A stretch of DNA of 18,945 nucleotides from Pseudomonadota bacterium. GTDB lineage: Bacteria; Pseudomonadota; Alphaproteobacteria; Rhodospirillales; Magnetospirillaceae. The notes below the pieces were generated by a model. That model did not search any database, was not told the DNA's origin, and saw nothing but the letters and a program-made list of their open reading frames with translations. Within the stretch, counting starts at the first letter, position 1, and every line of letters begins with the position of its first letter. This document shows positions 1-6,664 of this stretch, one piece after another. Location: positions 1-18,945 of the forward strand of contig JAFAAW010000050.1 in the NCBI GenBank assembly GCA_023426365.1, given 5' to 3'. The position numbers were made by a program, and so were the translations under genes.

Positions 1-391
1 GGGCGGCGACCGCGTGGGCGGCCGGCTGGGCGCGCAGGCGGCGCGCCAGCGTGCGCACCTGCGCCTCCAGCTCACGCAACTCGATGGGTTTGACCAGATA
101 GACGTCGGCGCCGATTTCCAGCCCCACCACGCGGTCCACGTTCACGCCGCGCGCGGTCAGCATGATGATGCCCACCTCGGAATGGTCGCGCAGGCGCTTG
201 GCGATGGAGAAACCGTCCTCGCCGGGCAGGTTCACGTCCAGGATGATGATGTCGGCGGGTCGGCGGGCCAGGGCGACGTCCAGTTCGATGCCGTCCCCGC
301 AGCCCACCACGCCATGACCGCAGGCGGACAGGTATTCCACCAGATCGGCCCTGAGCGAGGCTTCATCCTCGACTACAACGATATGCGCCAT
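1..391 (-). CDS. Response regulator, receiver domain (partial, C-terminus outside window)
   Basis: This is the N-terminal 130 residues of a two-component response regulator reading from ATG at 391 off the left edge. It begins MAHIVVVEDEAS. The acidic pair E8/D9, the phospho-acceptor D52 (ILDVNLPGEDG), the switch threonine T79 (MLTARG) and the conserved K101 (LVKPIE) are all present, so phosphorylation is expected to work. The run GLEIGADVYLVKPIELREL followed by a basic linker is typical of OmpR/PhoB-type regulators, which carry a winged-helix DNA-binding domain, but that output domain lies beyond the window and is inferred. A purine-rich GGGGG stretch lies about 7 bases before the ATG. No histidine kinase is in the window, so its partner and signal are unknown. 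A 167-bp gap separates it from the DnaA-like gene upstream on the same strand, so it may have its own promoter. Confidence 0.9.
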   Translation of the reverse strand, partial: MAHIVVVEDEASLRADLVEYLSACGHGVVGCGDGIELDVALARRPADIIILDVNLPGEDGFSIAKRLRDHSEVGIIMLTARGVNVDRVVGLEIGADVYLVKPIELRELEAQVRTLARRLRAQPAAHAVAA

Positions 392-499
392 CGCACGCCC
401 CCGAGCGGCCCCCTTTTGTGCGTAGTGGACCACCGGCAGGCGGAGACGTCAAATCGTAAACCATGGCAGGATGTGACGCGTTGTAACGCCACGGCGCGC

Positions 500-523
500 G
501 CCGCCACCGAAATCGGCGGCGGC
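500..523 (-). terminator. Possible terminator hairpin after the DnaA-like gene
   Basis: An 11-bp inverted repeat (500-510 with 513-523, one mismatch that is G-U in the minus-strand RNA) lies 36 bases downstream of the stop of the DnaA-like gene. The arms are GCCGCCACCGA and TCGGCGGCGGC. No T-run follows on the minus strand, so this is a weak intrinsic-terminator candidate or simply GC-rich symmetry. Confidence 0.3.
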
Positions 524-558
524 CCCGGTCAGCAGACTGTCAAAAGGGGTCGTCAGGC

Positions 559-924
559 TCAGCCGCGGGGAGTGACGATCTTTTCCACCAGCTTGACCAG
601 CAGGCGGTCCATGCGGCCGGCCCACATCTCGTCGGTGTCGATCATTTCGCGGCAGCGGCGGAAGGCGCGCAGCACGGTGGTGTGGCTGCGGCCGCCGAAC
701 ACGCGGCCCAATTCCGGCAGCGAGCACGACGTCAGCAGACGGGCATAGTACATGGCGGCCATACGCGGCTTCCAGATGCGGTGATCGCGCGAATGCACCA
801 TCATCTCGCGTTCGGACAGGCCGAATTCGGCGGCGACGGTGGCGATGACCTCGGCCACGAACGGATCGCTGACCTTGTAGCGCAAGGGCGCCGGCGAGCG
901 GATTTCGGCAAGGGCGAGCGACAT
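559..924 (-). CDS. Stand-alone DnaA domain-IV (DNA-binding) protein
   Basis: A 121-residue protein whose residues 40-90 match DnaA domain IV, the helix-turn-helix module with which the replication initiator reads DnaA boxes. The DnaA signature SLPELGRVFGGRSHTTVLRA is at residues 68-87, preceded by the basic loop HSRDHRIWKPR (44-54) and helix MAAMYYARLLT. There is no AAA+ ATPase (no Walker A/B) and no N-terminal domain I, so it cannot be an initiator by itself. By hand alignment R46 matches E. coli R399, while S80 replaces D433, a residue that contacts the DnaA box. The start at 924 has a strong AGGGGG element about 6 bases upstream; a longer frame to 1155 exists, but its N-terminal extension looks non-coding. 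Such proteins are annotated as DnaA-domain or helix-turn-helix proteins in alphaproteobacteria. A role in regulating replication or transcription at DnaA-box-like sites is inference. Confidence 0.88.
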   Translation of the reverse strand: MSLALAEIRSPAPLRYKVSDPFVAEVIATVAAEFGLSEREMMVHSRDHRIWKPRMAAMYYARLLTSCSLPELGRVFGGRSHTTVLRAFRRCREMIDTDEMWAGRMDRLLVKLVEKIVTPRG

Positions 925-970
925 GGGATACCCCCTGGGTAACAGAATCTGACGATGGGATTGTGCGCAT

Positions 971-980
971 GTGCATGCAC
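971..980. promoter_or_regulatory. Palindrome GTGCATGCAC upstream of the DnaA-like gene
   Basis: A perfect 10-bp palindrome about 50 bases upstream of the DnaA-like start codon, within a GC/TG alternating stretch flanked by a 5-bp TGGGA/TCCCA pair (956-960 and 984-988). It could be an operator or a leader hairpin. Only the symmetry is seen. Confidence 0.25.
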
Positions 981-1100
981 GCTTCCCACCCGCGAGTTGC
1001 AACGGCTTGTGTCGCCCTGTAACTCGAATCGCAAACAATTCGCAGCCGCCCCAAACAGCCGAGCCCATCCTAAAGGCATAAGGCGGGAGAATGGAAGCCG

Positions 1101-1139
1101 GATAATTATCGTCAGGTAGATACAATTTTACGCAAATTG
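1101..1139. promoter_or_regulatory. AT-rich twin palindromes between proline iminopeptidase and the DnaA-like gene
   Basis: This short AT-rich island in a GC-rich window carries the perfect palindrome GATAATTATC (1101-1110) and, 12 bases on, the inverted repeat CAATTT-tacgc-AAATTG (1123-1128 and 1134-1139), which ends 3 bases before the reverse-strand stop codon of the iminopeptidase gene. The two outward halves of the first palindrome read TTATCGTCA (plus) and TTATCCGGC (minus), which match the DnaA box TTATCCACA at 7 and 6 of 9 bases. It could be the promoter/operator of the DnaA-like gene or a weak terminator for the iminopeptidase. Confidence 0.35.
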
Positions 1140-1141
1140 AG

Positions 1142-2089
1142 TCATCCCAACACACCCTTCAGCTCTTCCATGGCCGCCACCAGCGCCAGGCGCACGCCCG
1201 GCTCCATGGCGGAATGGCCGGCGTCGGGCACCATGGTCAGGCGCGCGGCCGGCCATGCCTGGGCCAGGTCCCAGGCGCTGACCGGCGGACAGACCATGTC
1301 GTAGCGCCCCTGCACGATGGCGCCGGGCAGGTGGCGGATGCGCCCCATGTCGCGCAGCAACTGGTCCGCCTCCAGGAAACCGCCGTGGATCATGTAGTGG
1401 CATTCCAGCCGGGCCATGGCCAGGCATGCCGCCGCCTCGCCTTCGCCCTCGCCGCCGCGCGGCACCAGGCGGGCGCAGGCTTCCTCGTAGCCGCACCAGA
1501 TGCGCGCGGCGGGCAGGTGGACGGCCGCGTCGGGATCGGTCAGCAGCGCGTACCACGCCCGCAGCGCGTCGCCGCCATGGCCGGCGAGGTGGGGCGCCAC
1601 ATGGGCGGCGAAGCGGCGCCGGGCTTCGGGAAAGAAGGTGCCCATGCCGGTCATGAACCACTCCACCTCGGCCGGGCGGAACAGGAAGACGCCGCGCAGC
1701 ACCAGGGCCAGGGCGCGCCGGGGGTGGGCCTGGGCATAGGCCAGCGCCAGCGTGCTGCCCCACGATCCACCGAACAGCGCCCAGCTTTCGATGTCCAGCC
1801 GGGTGCGCAGCATTTCCATGTCGGCGACCAGCGCCTGGGTGGTGTTGGCCTCGACCGAGGCGGCGGGACGCGACCGGCCGCAGCCGCGCTGATCGAACAT
1901 CACGATGCGCCAGAAGCGGGGATCGAAAAAGCGGCGATAGGCCGGCGCGCAGCCGGCCCCCGGCCCGCCATGGACGAACAGCACCGGCACGCCGCGCGGA
2001 TTGCCCGATTCCTCCCAATAGAGGGCATGGCCGTCGCCGACCTCCAGCATGCCGCTGGCATGGGCTTCGATGGGTGGGAAAAGATCCAT
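1142..2089 (-). CDS. pip: Proline iminopeptidase (alpha/beta hydrolase, peptidase S33)
   Basis: A 315-residue cytoplasmic alpha/beta hydrolase that removes N-terminal proline from peptides, of usual family length. Residues 37-46 hold the oxyanion loop LFVHGGPGAG, 64-73 the family signature MFDQRGCGRS, and 106-112 the nucleophile elbow FGGSWGS with catalytic S109. The triad is completed by D264 (QGRYDMVCPP) and H292 (DAGHSAMEPG). E203 and E229 sit where the family binds the free amino group of the substrate. I chose the start at 2089 (MDLFPPIEAH) because the S33 family begins here; the frame is open to 2158 but that extension would overlap the queA promoter. There is no clear Shine-Dalgarno sequence. 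It is divergent from queA with an 80-bp gap. It ends 217 bp before the DnaA-like gene and is probably monocistronic. Confidence 0.93.
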   Translation of the reverse strand: MDLFPPIEAHASGMLEVGDGHALYWEESGNPRGVPVLFVHGGPGAGCAPAYRRFFDPRFWRIVMFDQRGCGRSRPAASVEANTTQALVADMEMLRTRLDIESWALFGGSWGSTLALAYAQAHPRRALALVLRGVFLFRPAEVEWFMTGMGTFFPEARRRFAAHVAPHLAGHGGDALRAWYALLTDPDAAVHLPAARIWCGYEEACARLVPRGGEGEGEAAACLAMARLECHYMIHGGFLEADQLLRDMGRIRHLPGAIVQGRYDMVCPPVSAWDLAQAWPAARLTMVPDAGHSAMEPGVRLALVAAMEELKGVLG

Positions 2090-2125
2090 GGCGGCCGGCG
2101 TCCTGGTGGCGGGAACGGGAAGACG

Positions 2126-2134
2126 ACAATACCA
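2126..2134 (-). promoter_or_regulatory. Candidate extended -10 for the iminopeptidase gene
   Basis: On the minus strand the sequence reads TGGTATTGT, an extended -10 (TG-N-TATTGT), about 37 bases before the chosen start codon. No convincing -35 accompanies it. Confidence 0.3.
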
Positions 2135-2163
2135 TTGACGCCCGGACGCTGGCACCATACACC
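2135..2163 (+). promoter_or_regulatory. Candidate sigma-70-type promoter for the queA operon
   Basis: TTGACG (2135-2140), a 17-base spacer and TACACC (2158-2163). Initiation about 7 bases downstream would fall on or next to the A of the queA ATG at 2170. No Shine-Dalgarno sequence precedes that ATG, so the operon may begin with a leaderless mRNA. Confidence 0.5.
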
Positions 2164-2169
2164 CCGGCC

Positions 2170-3201
2170 ATGAACGTGGATCTTTTCGACTTCGACCTGC
2201 CGCGCGAGCTGATCGCCGAGCGCCCGGTCTGCCCGCGCGACGCCGCCCGCCTGCTGCGCGTCGCCGCCGGCGGGTTGGGCGACCACGGCGTGCGCGACCT
2301 GCCCGCGCTGTTGCAGCCGGGCGACGTGCTGGTCAGCAACGACACCAGGGTGATCCCCGCCCGCCTGTTTGGTAAGCGCGGCGAGGCCGGCGTGGAAGTC
2401 ACCCTGCACGAGCGCGTGGCCCTCGATTCCTGGAAGGCGTTCGCCCGTCCGGCCAAGAAGCTGCGCCCCGGCGACGTGGTGCGCTTCGGCGGCGATTTCG
2501 CCGCCACCGTGGCGGAGAAGGGCGAGGCGGGCGAGGTCGCCCTGCGCTTCAACCGCTCGGGCGACGATCTGATGCTGGCGCTCGAGGAACACGGCCGCCT
2601 TCCGCTGCCGCCCTATATCCGCAAGGGCGAGGCGGACGAGGCCGACCGCAGCGACTATCAGACCGTGTTCGCCCGCGAAAAGGGGGCGGTGGCCGCCCCC
2701 ACCGCCGGCCTGCACTTCACCCCCGACCTGCTGGCGGCACTGGACGCGCGCGGCGTCAGACGGCTGACCGTGACCCTGCATGTGGGGGCGGGCACCTTCC
2801 TTCCGGTCAAGGCGGACGACACCCGCGACCACAAGATGCATTCCGAGCGCGGCGTGGTGACGCCCGAGGTGGCCGATGCGGTCAATGCCGCCAAGGCGGC
2901 CGGCGGCCGCGTGGTGGCGGTGGGCACCACGAGCCTGCGCCTGCTGGAAAGCGCCGCCGGCGAGGACGGGCTGCTGCGCGCCTTTGACGGCGCCACCGAC
3001 ATCTTCATCACGCCCGGCTACCGGTTCCGGCTGGTGGACGTGCTGATGACCAATTTCCACCTGCCCCGCTCGACCCTGTTCATGCTGGTATCGGCCTTTT
3101 CCGGCCTGGAGCCCATGAAGGCGGCCTATGAGCACGCCAAGGCGTCGGGTTATCGCTTCTATTCCTATGGCGACGCCTGCTTGCTGGAGAGATTGCCGTG
3201 A
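2170..3201 (+). CDS. queA: S-adenosylmethionine:tRNA ribosyltransferase-isomerase
   Basis: A 343-residue enzyme that transfers and rearranges the ribosyl group of S-adenosylmethionine onto preQ1 in tRNA, giving epoxyqueuosine at the wobble position. Family motifs occur in order: LIAERPVCPRDAARLL (14-29), SNDTRVIPARLFG (56-68), AAPTAGLHFT (175-184), LHVGAGTFLPV (203-213) and TNFHLPRSTLFMLVSAF (294-310). The length is normal. The start at 2170 (MNVDLFDFDLP) matches the family N-terminus; an open extension to 2074 runs through the divergent promoter region and is rejected. Its stop overlaps the tgt start by 4 bases (GTGA), so it is translationally coupled to the enzyme that acts just before it in the pathway. 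The queA-tgt pair is a classical arrangement. Confidence 0.97.
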   Translation: MNVDLFDFDLPRELIAERPVCPRDAARLLRVAAGGLGDHGVRDLPALLQPGDVLVSNDTRVIPARLFGKRGEAGVEVTLHERVALDSWKAFARPAKKLRPGDVVRFGGDFAATVAEKGEAGEVALRFNRSGDDLMLALEEHGRLPLPPYIRKGEADEADRSDYQTVFAREKGAVAAPTAGLHFTPDLLAALDARGVRRLTVTLHVGAGTFLPVKADDTRDHKMHSERGVVTPEVADAVNAAKAAGGRVVAVGTTSLRLLESAAGEDGLLRAFDGATDIFITPGYRFRLVDVLMTNFHLPRSTLFMLVSAFSGLEPMKAAYEHAKASGYRFYSYGDACLLERLP

Positions 3202-4325
3202 CCGCGTTCAAGTTCGAGGTTTTCGCCACCGACGGCGCCGCCCGCCTGGGCCGGCTGCACACCGCCCACGGCCCCATGGACACCCCGGCCTTCATGCCGG
3301 TGGGCACCGCCGCCACCGTCAAGGCGATGATGCCCGAAAGCGTGGCCGCCACCGGCGCCCAGATGATCCTGGGCAACACGTATCACCTGATGCTGCGCCC
3401 CGGCGCCGAGCGGGTGGAGCGCCTGGGCGGCCTGCACGAATTCATGAACTGGCAGGGGCCGATCCTGACCGATTCCGGCGGCTTCCAGGTCATGAGCCTG
3501 GCCAAGCTGCGCAAGATGAGCGAGGAGGGCGTCGCCTTCCAGTCGCATATCGACGGCTCGAAGCACCTGCTGACGCCCGAGCGCAGCATGCAGATCCAGC
3601 ACATGCTGGACGCCGACGTCACCATGGCCTTCGACGAATGCACGCCCTTTCCCGCCACGCCGGAACAGGCGGCGGAAAGCATGCGGCTGTCCATGCGCTG
3701 GGCGCGGCGGTCGCGCGACGCCTTCGTTGAGCGGCCGGGCTATGGCCTGTTCGGCATCGTCCAGGGCGGCGTCTATCGTGATCTGCGCGCCGAATCGGCC
3801 GAGGCGCTGCAGAAGATCGGCTTCGACGGCTACGCGGTGGGCGGCCTTGCGGTGGGCGAGGGCCAGGAGCTGATGTTCCAGACGCTGGACGTCACCACGC
3901 CGCTGCTGCCCACCGACAAGCCGCGCTATCTGATGGGGGTGGGCAAGCCCAGCGACATCATCGGCGCGGTGCTGCGCGGCATCGACATGTTCGACTGCGT
4001 CATGCCCACCCGCTCGGGCCGCACCGCCCAGGCCTTCACCTGGCGCGGCACCGTCAACCTGCGCAACGCCCGCCACCAGGACGACCCGCGCCCGCTGTCG
4101 GAAAGCTGTTCGTGCCCGGCGTGCCGCAATTACTCGCGCGCCTATCTGCACCACCTGATCCGGTCCGAGGAAATCCTGGGTCCCATGCTGCTGACCTGGC
4201 ACAACATCCAGTTCTATCAGGACGTGATGCGGGGCCTGCGCGCCGCCATCGCCGAGGGCCGCGTCGCGCAGTTCGCGGCCCAGGCCCAGGCCGACGAAGC
4301 ACGGGGCGACATCGAGCCGCTGTGA
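3198..4325 (+). CDS. tgt: tRNA-guanine transglycosylase
   Basis: A 375-residue bacterial Tgt, which swaps the guanine at the wobble position of GUN-anticodon tRNAs for preQ1. It starts with GTG at 3198, preceded by GGAGAG, and overlaps the queA stop. Residues 89-97 carry ILTDSGGFQ with the general base D92; 261-275 carry GIDMFDCVMPTRSGR with the nucleophile D266; GIVQGGVY at 186-193 lines the base pocket. The structural zinc site is intact: C304, C306 and C309 (SCSCPACR) and H335 (LLTWHN). Length and C-terminus are normal. The stop codon TGA shares its A with the ATG of the next gene, so the downstream permease is also coupled to it. Confidence 0.97.
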   Translation: MTAFKFEVFATDGAARLGRLHTAHGPMDTPAFMPVGTAATVKAMMPESVAATGAQMILGNTYHLMLRPGAERVERLGGLHEFMNWQGPILTDSGGFQVMSLAKLRKMSEEGVAFQSHIDGSKHLLTPERSMQIQHMLDADVTMAFDECTPFPATPEQAAESMRLSMRWARRSRDAFVERPGYGLFGIVQGGVYRDLRAESAEALQKIGFDGYAVGGLAVGEGQELMFQTLDVTTPLLPTDKPRYLMGVGKPSDIIGAVLRGIDMFDCVMPTRSGRTAQAFTWRGTVNLRNARHQDDPRPLSESCSCPACRNYSRAYLHHLIRSEEILGPMLLTWHNIQFYQDVMRGLRAAIAEGRVAQFAAQAQADEARGDIEPL

Positions 4326-5350
4326 TGCGCGGCATCGCCTTCGCGCTCGGCTCGGCCGTCCTGTTCGGCGCCGGCGCGCCGCTGGCGAAGCTGTTGCTGG
4401 GGCGCATGGACCCCTGGCTGCTGGCCGGATTGCTGTATCTGGGGTCGGGATTGGGACTGGCCGCCCTGCGCCCCGCGCTGCCGCGCGAGGGCGGGCGGCT
4501 TGCCCGCGCCGACCTGCCGTGGCTGGCGGCGGCGGTGGTGGCCGGCGGCGTGATCGGGCCGGTGCTGATGATGGTGGGGCTGGCCCACGCCCCGGCGGCC
4601 AGCGCCGCCCTGACCCTGAACCTGGAAGGCGTGTTCACCCTGGCCCTGGCCTGGATGGTGTTTCGCGAGAACGTGGACCGCCGCCTGCTGGTGGGCGCCG
4701 CCGCCATCCTGGCCGGGGCCGCCCTGCTGTCGTGGCAGGACCAGAGCATGGGCGGCGGCTGGGGATTGGCCGCCATCGCCGCCGCCTGCCTGGCCTGGGC
4801 GGTGGACAACAACCTGACGCGCAGGCTGTCGGCCGGCGATCCGGTGGTGATCGCCATGGTCAAGGGATTGGCGGCGGGCACGGTCAACACCGCCCTGGCG
4901 CTGGCCGCCGGCCAGGTGCTGCCGCCGCTGCCCACGGTGGCGGCGGCCGGCGCGCTGGGACTGCTGGCCTATGGCGTGTCGCTGGTGCTGTTCGTGCTGG
5001 CGCTTCGCCATCTGGGCACCGCCCGCACCGGTGCCTATTTCTCGCTGGCGCCTTTCGTCGGCGCGGTGCTGGCCATCCCGCTGCTGGGCGAGACGCCGAC
5101 CCCGCTGCTGGCCGCCGCCGGCCTGTTGATGGCGCTGGGCCTGTATCTGCACCTGACCGAGCACCACGCCCACGACCACGTGCACGAAATGCTGGAACAC
5201 GATCACCCGCACGAGCACGACGACGACCACCACCGCCACGGCCACGACGGCCCGCCCGCCGCCGGCCCGCACAGCCATCCGCACGTGCACCAGCGGCTGG
5301 TCCACCGCCATCCGCACTATCCCGACATCCACCACCGCCACACGCACTGA
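4325..5350 (+). CDS. EamA/DMT-family permease with histidine-rich C-terminal tail
   Basis: A 341-residue inner-membrane protein. Residues 4-272 form two EamA repeats, about ten hydrophobic segments in the 5+5 layout of drug/metabolite transporters, with MVFRENVDRR at the end of the fourth segment. Residues 276-341 form a tail with 25 histidines in 66 residues, mixed with Asp, Glu and Pro: segments such as HEMLEHDHPHEHDDDHHRHG and the end HRHPHYPDIHHRHTH. Such a tail should bind Zn, Ni, Co or Cu, which points to metal efflux, metal sensing or metal storage, but the substrate is not known from the sequence. The ending VHRHPHYPDIHHRH looks like one I recall from other EamA proteins, so it is probably conserved rather than slippage. 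The ATG overlaps the tgt stop by one base, and the next gene starts 3 bases after the stop. Confidence 0.85.
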   Translation: MRGIAFALGSAVLFGAGAPLAKLLLGRMDPWLLAGLLYLGSGLGLAALRPALPREGGRLARADLPWLAAAVVAGGVIGPVLMMVGLAHAPAASAALTLNLEGVFTLALAWMVFRENVDRRLLVGAAAILAGAALLSWQDQSMGGGWGLAAIAAACLAWAVDNNLTRRLSAGDPVVIAMVKGLAAGTVNTALALAAGQVLPPLPTVAAAGALGLLAYGVSLVLFVLALRHLGTARTGAYFSLAPFVGAVLAIPLLGETPTPLLAAAGLLMALGLYLHLTEHHAHDHVHEMLEHDHPHEHDDDHHRHGHDGPPAAGPHSHPHVHQRLVHRHPHYPDIHHRHTH

Positions 5351-5353
5351 GCC

Positions 5354-6499
5354 ATGACCCTGCCCCCTTCGTCTGCCGACGACACCCCGGCCACCCGGCT
5401 GGCGACGCGGCTGGCCTTCGTCTCGGCCGGCTTCGCCATGGCGTGCTGGGCACCGCTGGTGCCCTATGCCAAGGCCCGGCTGGACCTGGGCGAGGCCGGG
5501 CTGGGCCTGTTGCTGCTGTGCCTGGGCATAGGCTCGGTGATCGCCATGCCGGCGGCCGGGGCGCTGACCCACCGCTGGGGCTGCCGCGGCGTCATCGTGC
5601 TGGCCGGCGCCGGCCTGTGCCTGGCGCTGCCGGGCCTGGCCCTGGCCGCCAGCGTACCGCTGCTGGGGCTGTCGCTGCTGCTGTTCGGGGCGTCGCTCGG
5701 CTCCATCGACGTGGCCATGAACGTCCATGCGGTCATGGTGGAGCGCGCCGCCGGCCGGCCGCTGATGTCGGGCTTTCACGGCCTGTTCAGCGTGGGCGGC
5801 TTTGGCGGTTCGGCGGTCATGAGCGCCCTGCTGAGCCTGGGGCTGGCGCCGGGGGCCGCCACCGCGCTGGCGGTGCTGGCGGTGGCCATGGCGCTGGCGG
5901 TGGCCGCGCCGCGCCTGCTGCGCGGGCGGGCGGCGGGCGGCGGGCCGCTGTTCGTGGTGCCGCACGGCATGGTCCTGCTGCTGGGCGGGCTGGCCTTTGC
6001 CGCCTTTCTGACCGAAGGCGCCATCCTGGACTGGACGGCCCTGTTCCTGACCCAGCACCGCGGTATGGACCCGGCGGCGGGCGGGCTGGGCTATGCCCTG
6101 TTTTCCGCCGCCATGACGGTGGGCCGCCTGACCGGCGACCGGGTGGTGGCCGCCTTGGGCGAACGCCGCGTGCTGCTGTGGGGCGGCCTGCTCACCGCCG
6201 CCGGGCTGGCCGCCATGGTGGCGCTGCCGGGGGCCGTGTTCAGTCTGGCCGCCATGGTGGCAGTGGGGCTGGGGGCGGCCAATCTGGTGCCGGTGCTGTT
6301 CAGCGCCGCCGGCCGCCAGCACGCCATGCCGGTGGGGCTGGCGGTGGCCGCCATGAGCACGCTGGGCTATGCCGGCATCCTGGCCGGTCCCGCCGGCATC
6401 GGCCTGGTCGCCGGGCTGGCCGGCCTGCCGGCGTCCTTCCTCATGCTCGCGGTGCTGATGCTGGCGCTGCCGCTGGCCGCGCGGCGGGTCGGCGGCTGA
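5354..6499 (+). CDS. MFS transporter (YbjJ-like)
   Basis: A 381-residue polytopic membrane protein with about twelve hydrophobic segments, of usual MFS length. The loop GALTHRWGCRGV (69-80) corresponds to MFS motif A, and IDVAMNVHAVMVERAAGRPL (118-137) followed by MSGFHGLFSVGGFGG resembles the E. coli YbjJ group, whose substrate is not well established. It begins 3 bases after the stop of the His-rich permease, with no separate promoter visible, so it is the last gene of the queA operon. The substrate cannot be named. A link to queuosine precursors or to metals would be speculation from position only. Confidence 0.85.
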   Translation: MTLPPSSADDTPATRLATRLAFVSAGFAMACWAPLVPYAKARLDLGEAGLGLLLLCLGIGSVIAMPAAGALTHRWGCRGVIVLAGAGLCLALPGLALAASVPLLGLSLLLFGASLGSIDVAMNVHAVMVERAAGRPLMSGFHGLFSVGGFGGSAVMSALLSLGLAPGAATALAVLAVAMALAVAAPRLLRGRAAGGGPLFVVPHGMVLLLGGLAFAAFLTEGAILDWTALFLTQHRGMDPAAGGLGYALFSAAMTVGRLTGDRVVAALGERRVLLWGGLLTAAGLAAMVALPGAVFSLAAMVAVGLGAANLVPVLFSAAGRQHAMPVGLAVAAMSTLGYAGILAGPAGIGLVAGLAGLPASFLMLAVLMLALPLAARRVGG

Positions 6500-6536
6500 C
6501 GCGGCGCCCCGTGAGGCGTTGCCCGCAGGGCGGAAA

Positions 6537-6580
6537 GGCCCCGCCGGTCCCGGACGGCCGCCAAAGGCGGTGCCGGGGCC
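6537..6580. terminator. GC-rich hairpin after the MFS gene
   Basis: An outer stem GGCCCCG/CGGGGCC (6537-6543 and 6574-6580) encloses an inner stem CCGCC-aaa-GGCGG (6558-6562 and 6566-6570). It lies 38 bases after the MFS stop in the convergent gap. No U-run follows, so it may act as a terminator or simply protect the 3' end. Confidence 0.4.
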
Positions 6581-6597
6581 AGGGCCGCCCAAAGGAA

Positions 6598-6625
6598 AAG
6601 GCCCGCGAGGGGTCTCGCTGGCCTT
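6598..6625. terminator. Hairpin between convergent MFS and enoyl-CoA hydratase genes
   Basis: A 12-bp stem with one mismatch (AAGGCCCGCGAG, 6598-6609, with CTCGCTGGCCTT, 6614-6625) around a 4-base GGGT loop, preceded by an A-rich run (6596-6599). It sits 40 bases downstream of the enoyl-CoA hydratase stop on the minus strand, where the A-run becomes UUUU immediately after the stem, so it fits best as the terminator of the mutM operon. Confidence 0.6.
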
Positions 6626-6664
6626 CCGTCTCGGCCCGGGTGCGGGCTGGTCCTTGCGCGCGGC

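Noticed and set aside
682..942. Small plus-strand frame opposite the DnaA-like gene
   Set aside because: Antisense of the domain-IV coding region, with no start signal.
925..1155. N-terminal extension of the DnaA-like protein up to 1155
   Set aside because: It would run through the AT-rich palindromes and overlap the end of the iminopeptidase gene; the ATG at 924 has the better ribosome binding site.
3165..4202. 345-residue open frame on the minus strand opposite tgt
   Set aside because: Shadow of tgt; no motif and biased composition.
5150..5347. His-rich tail as a slippage or frameshift artefact
   Set aside because: The frame stays open, codons alternate cac/cat with Asp, Glu and Pro, and the ending resembles tails I recall on other EamA proteins.
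4217..6592. Very long open frame on the minus strand (791 residues) opposite the two transporter genes
   Set aside because: It is a Gln/His/Gly/Arg-rich mirror of GC-rich coding DNA, with no domain; the plus strand carries recognisable membrane proteins.
6537..6625. Dispersed repeat element shared with the ubiE-ubiB gap
   Set aside because: Both gaps have GGCCGCC...GGCGG hairpins, but the sequences do not align beyond short GC-rich motifs.
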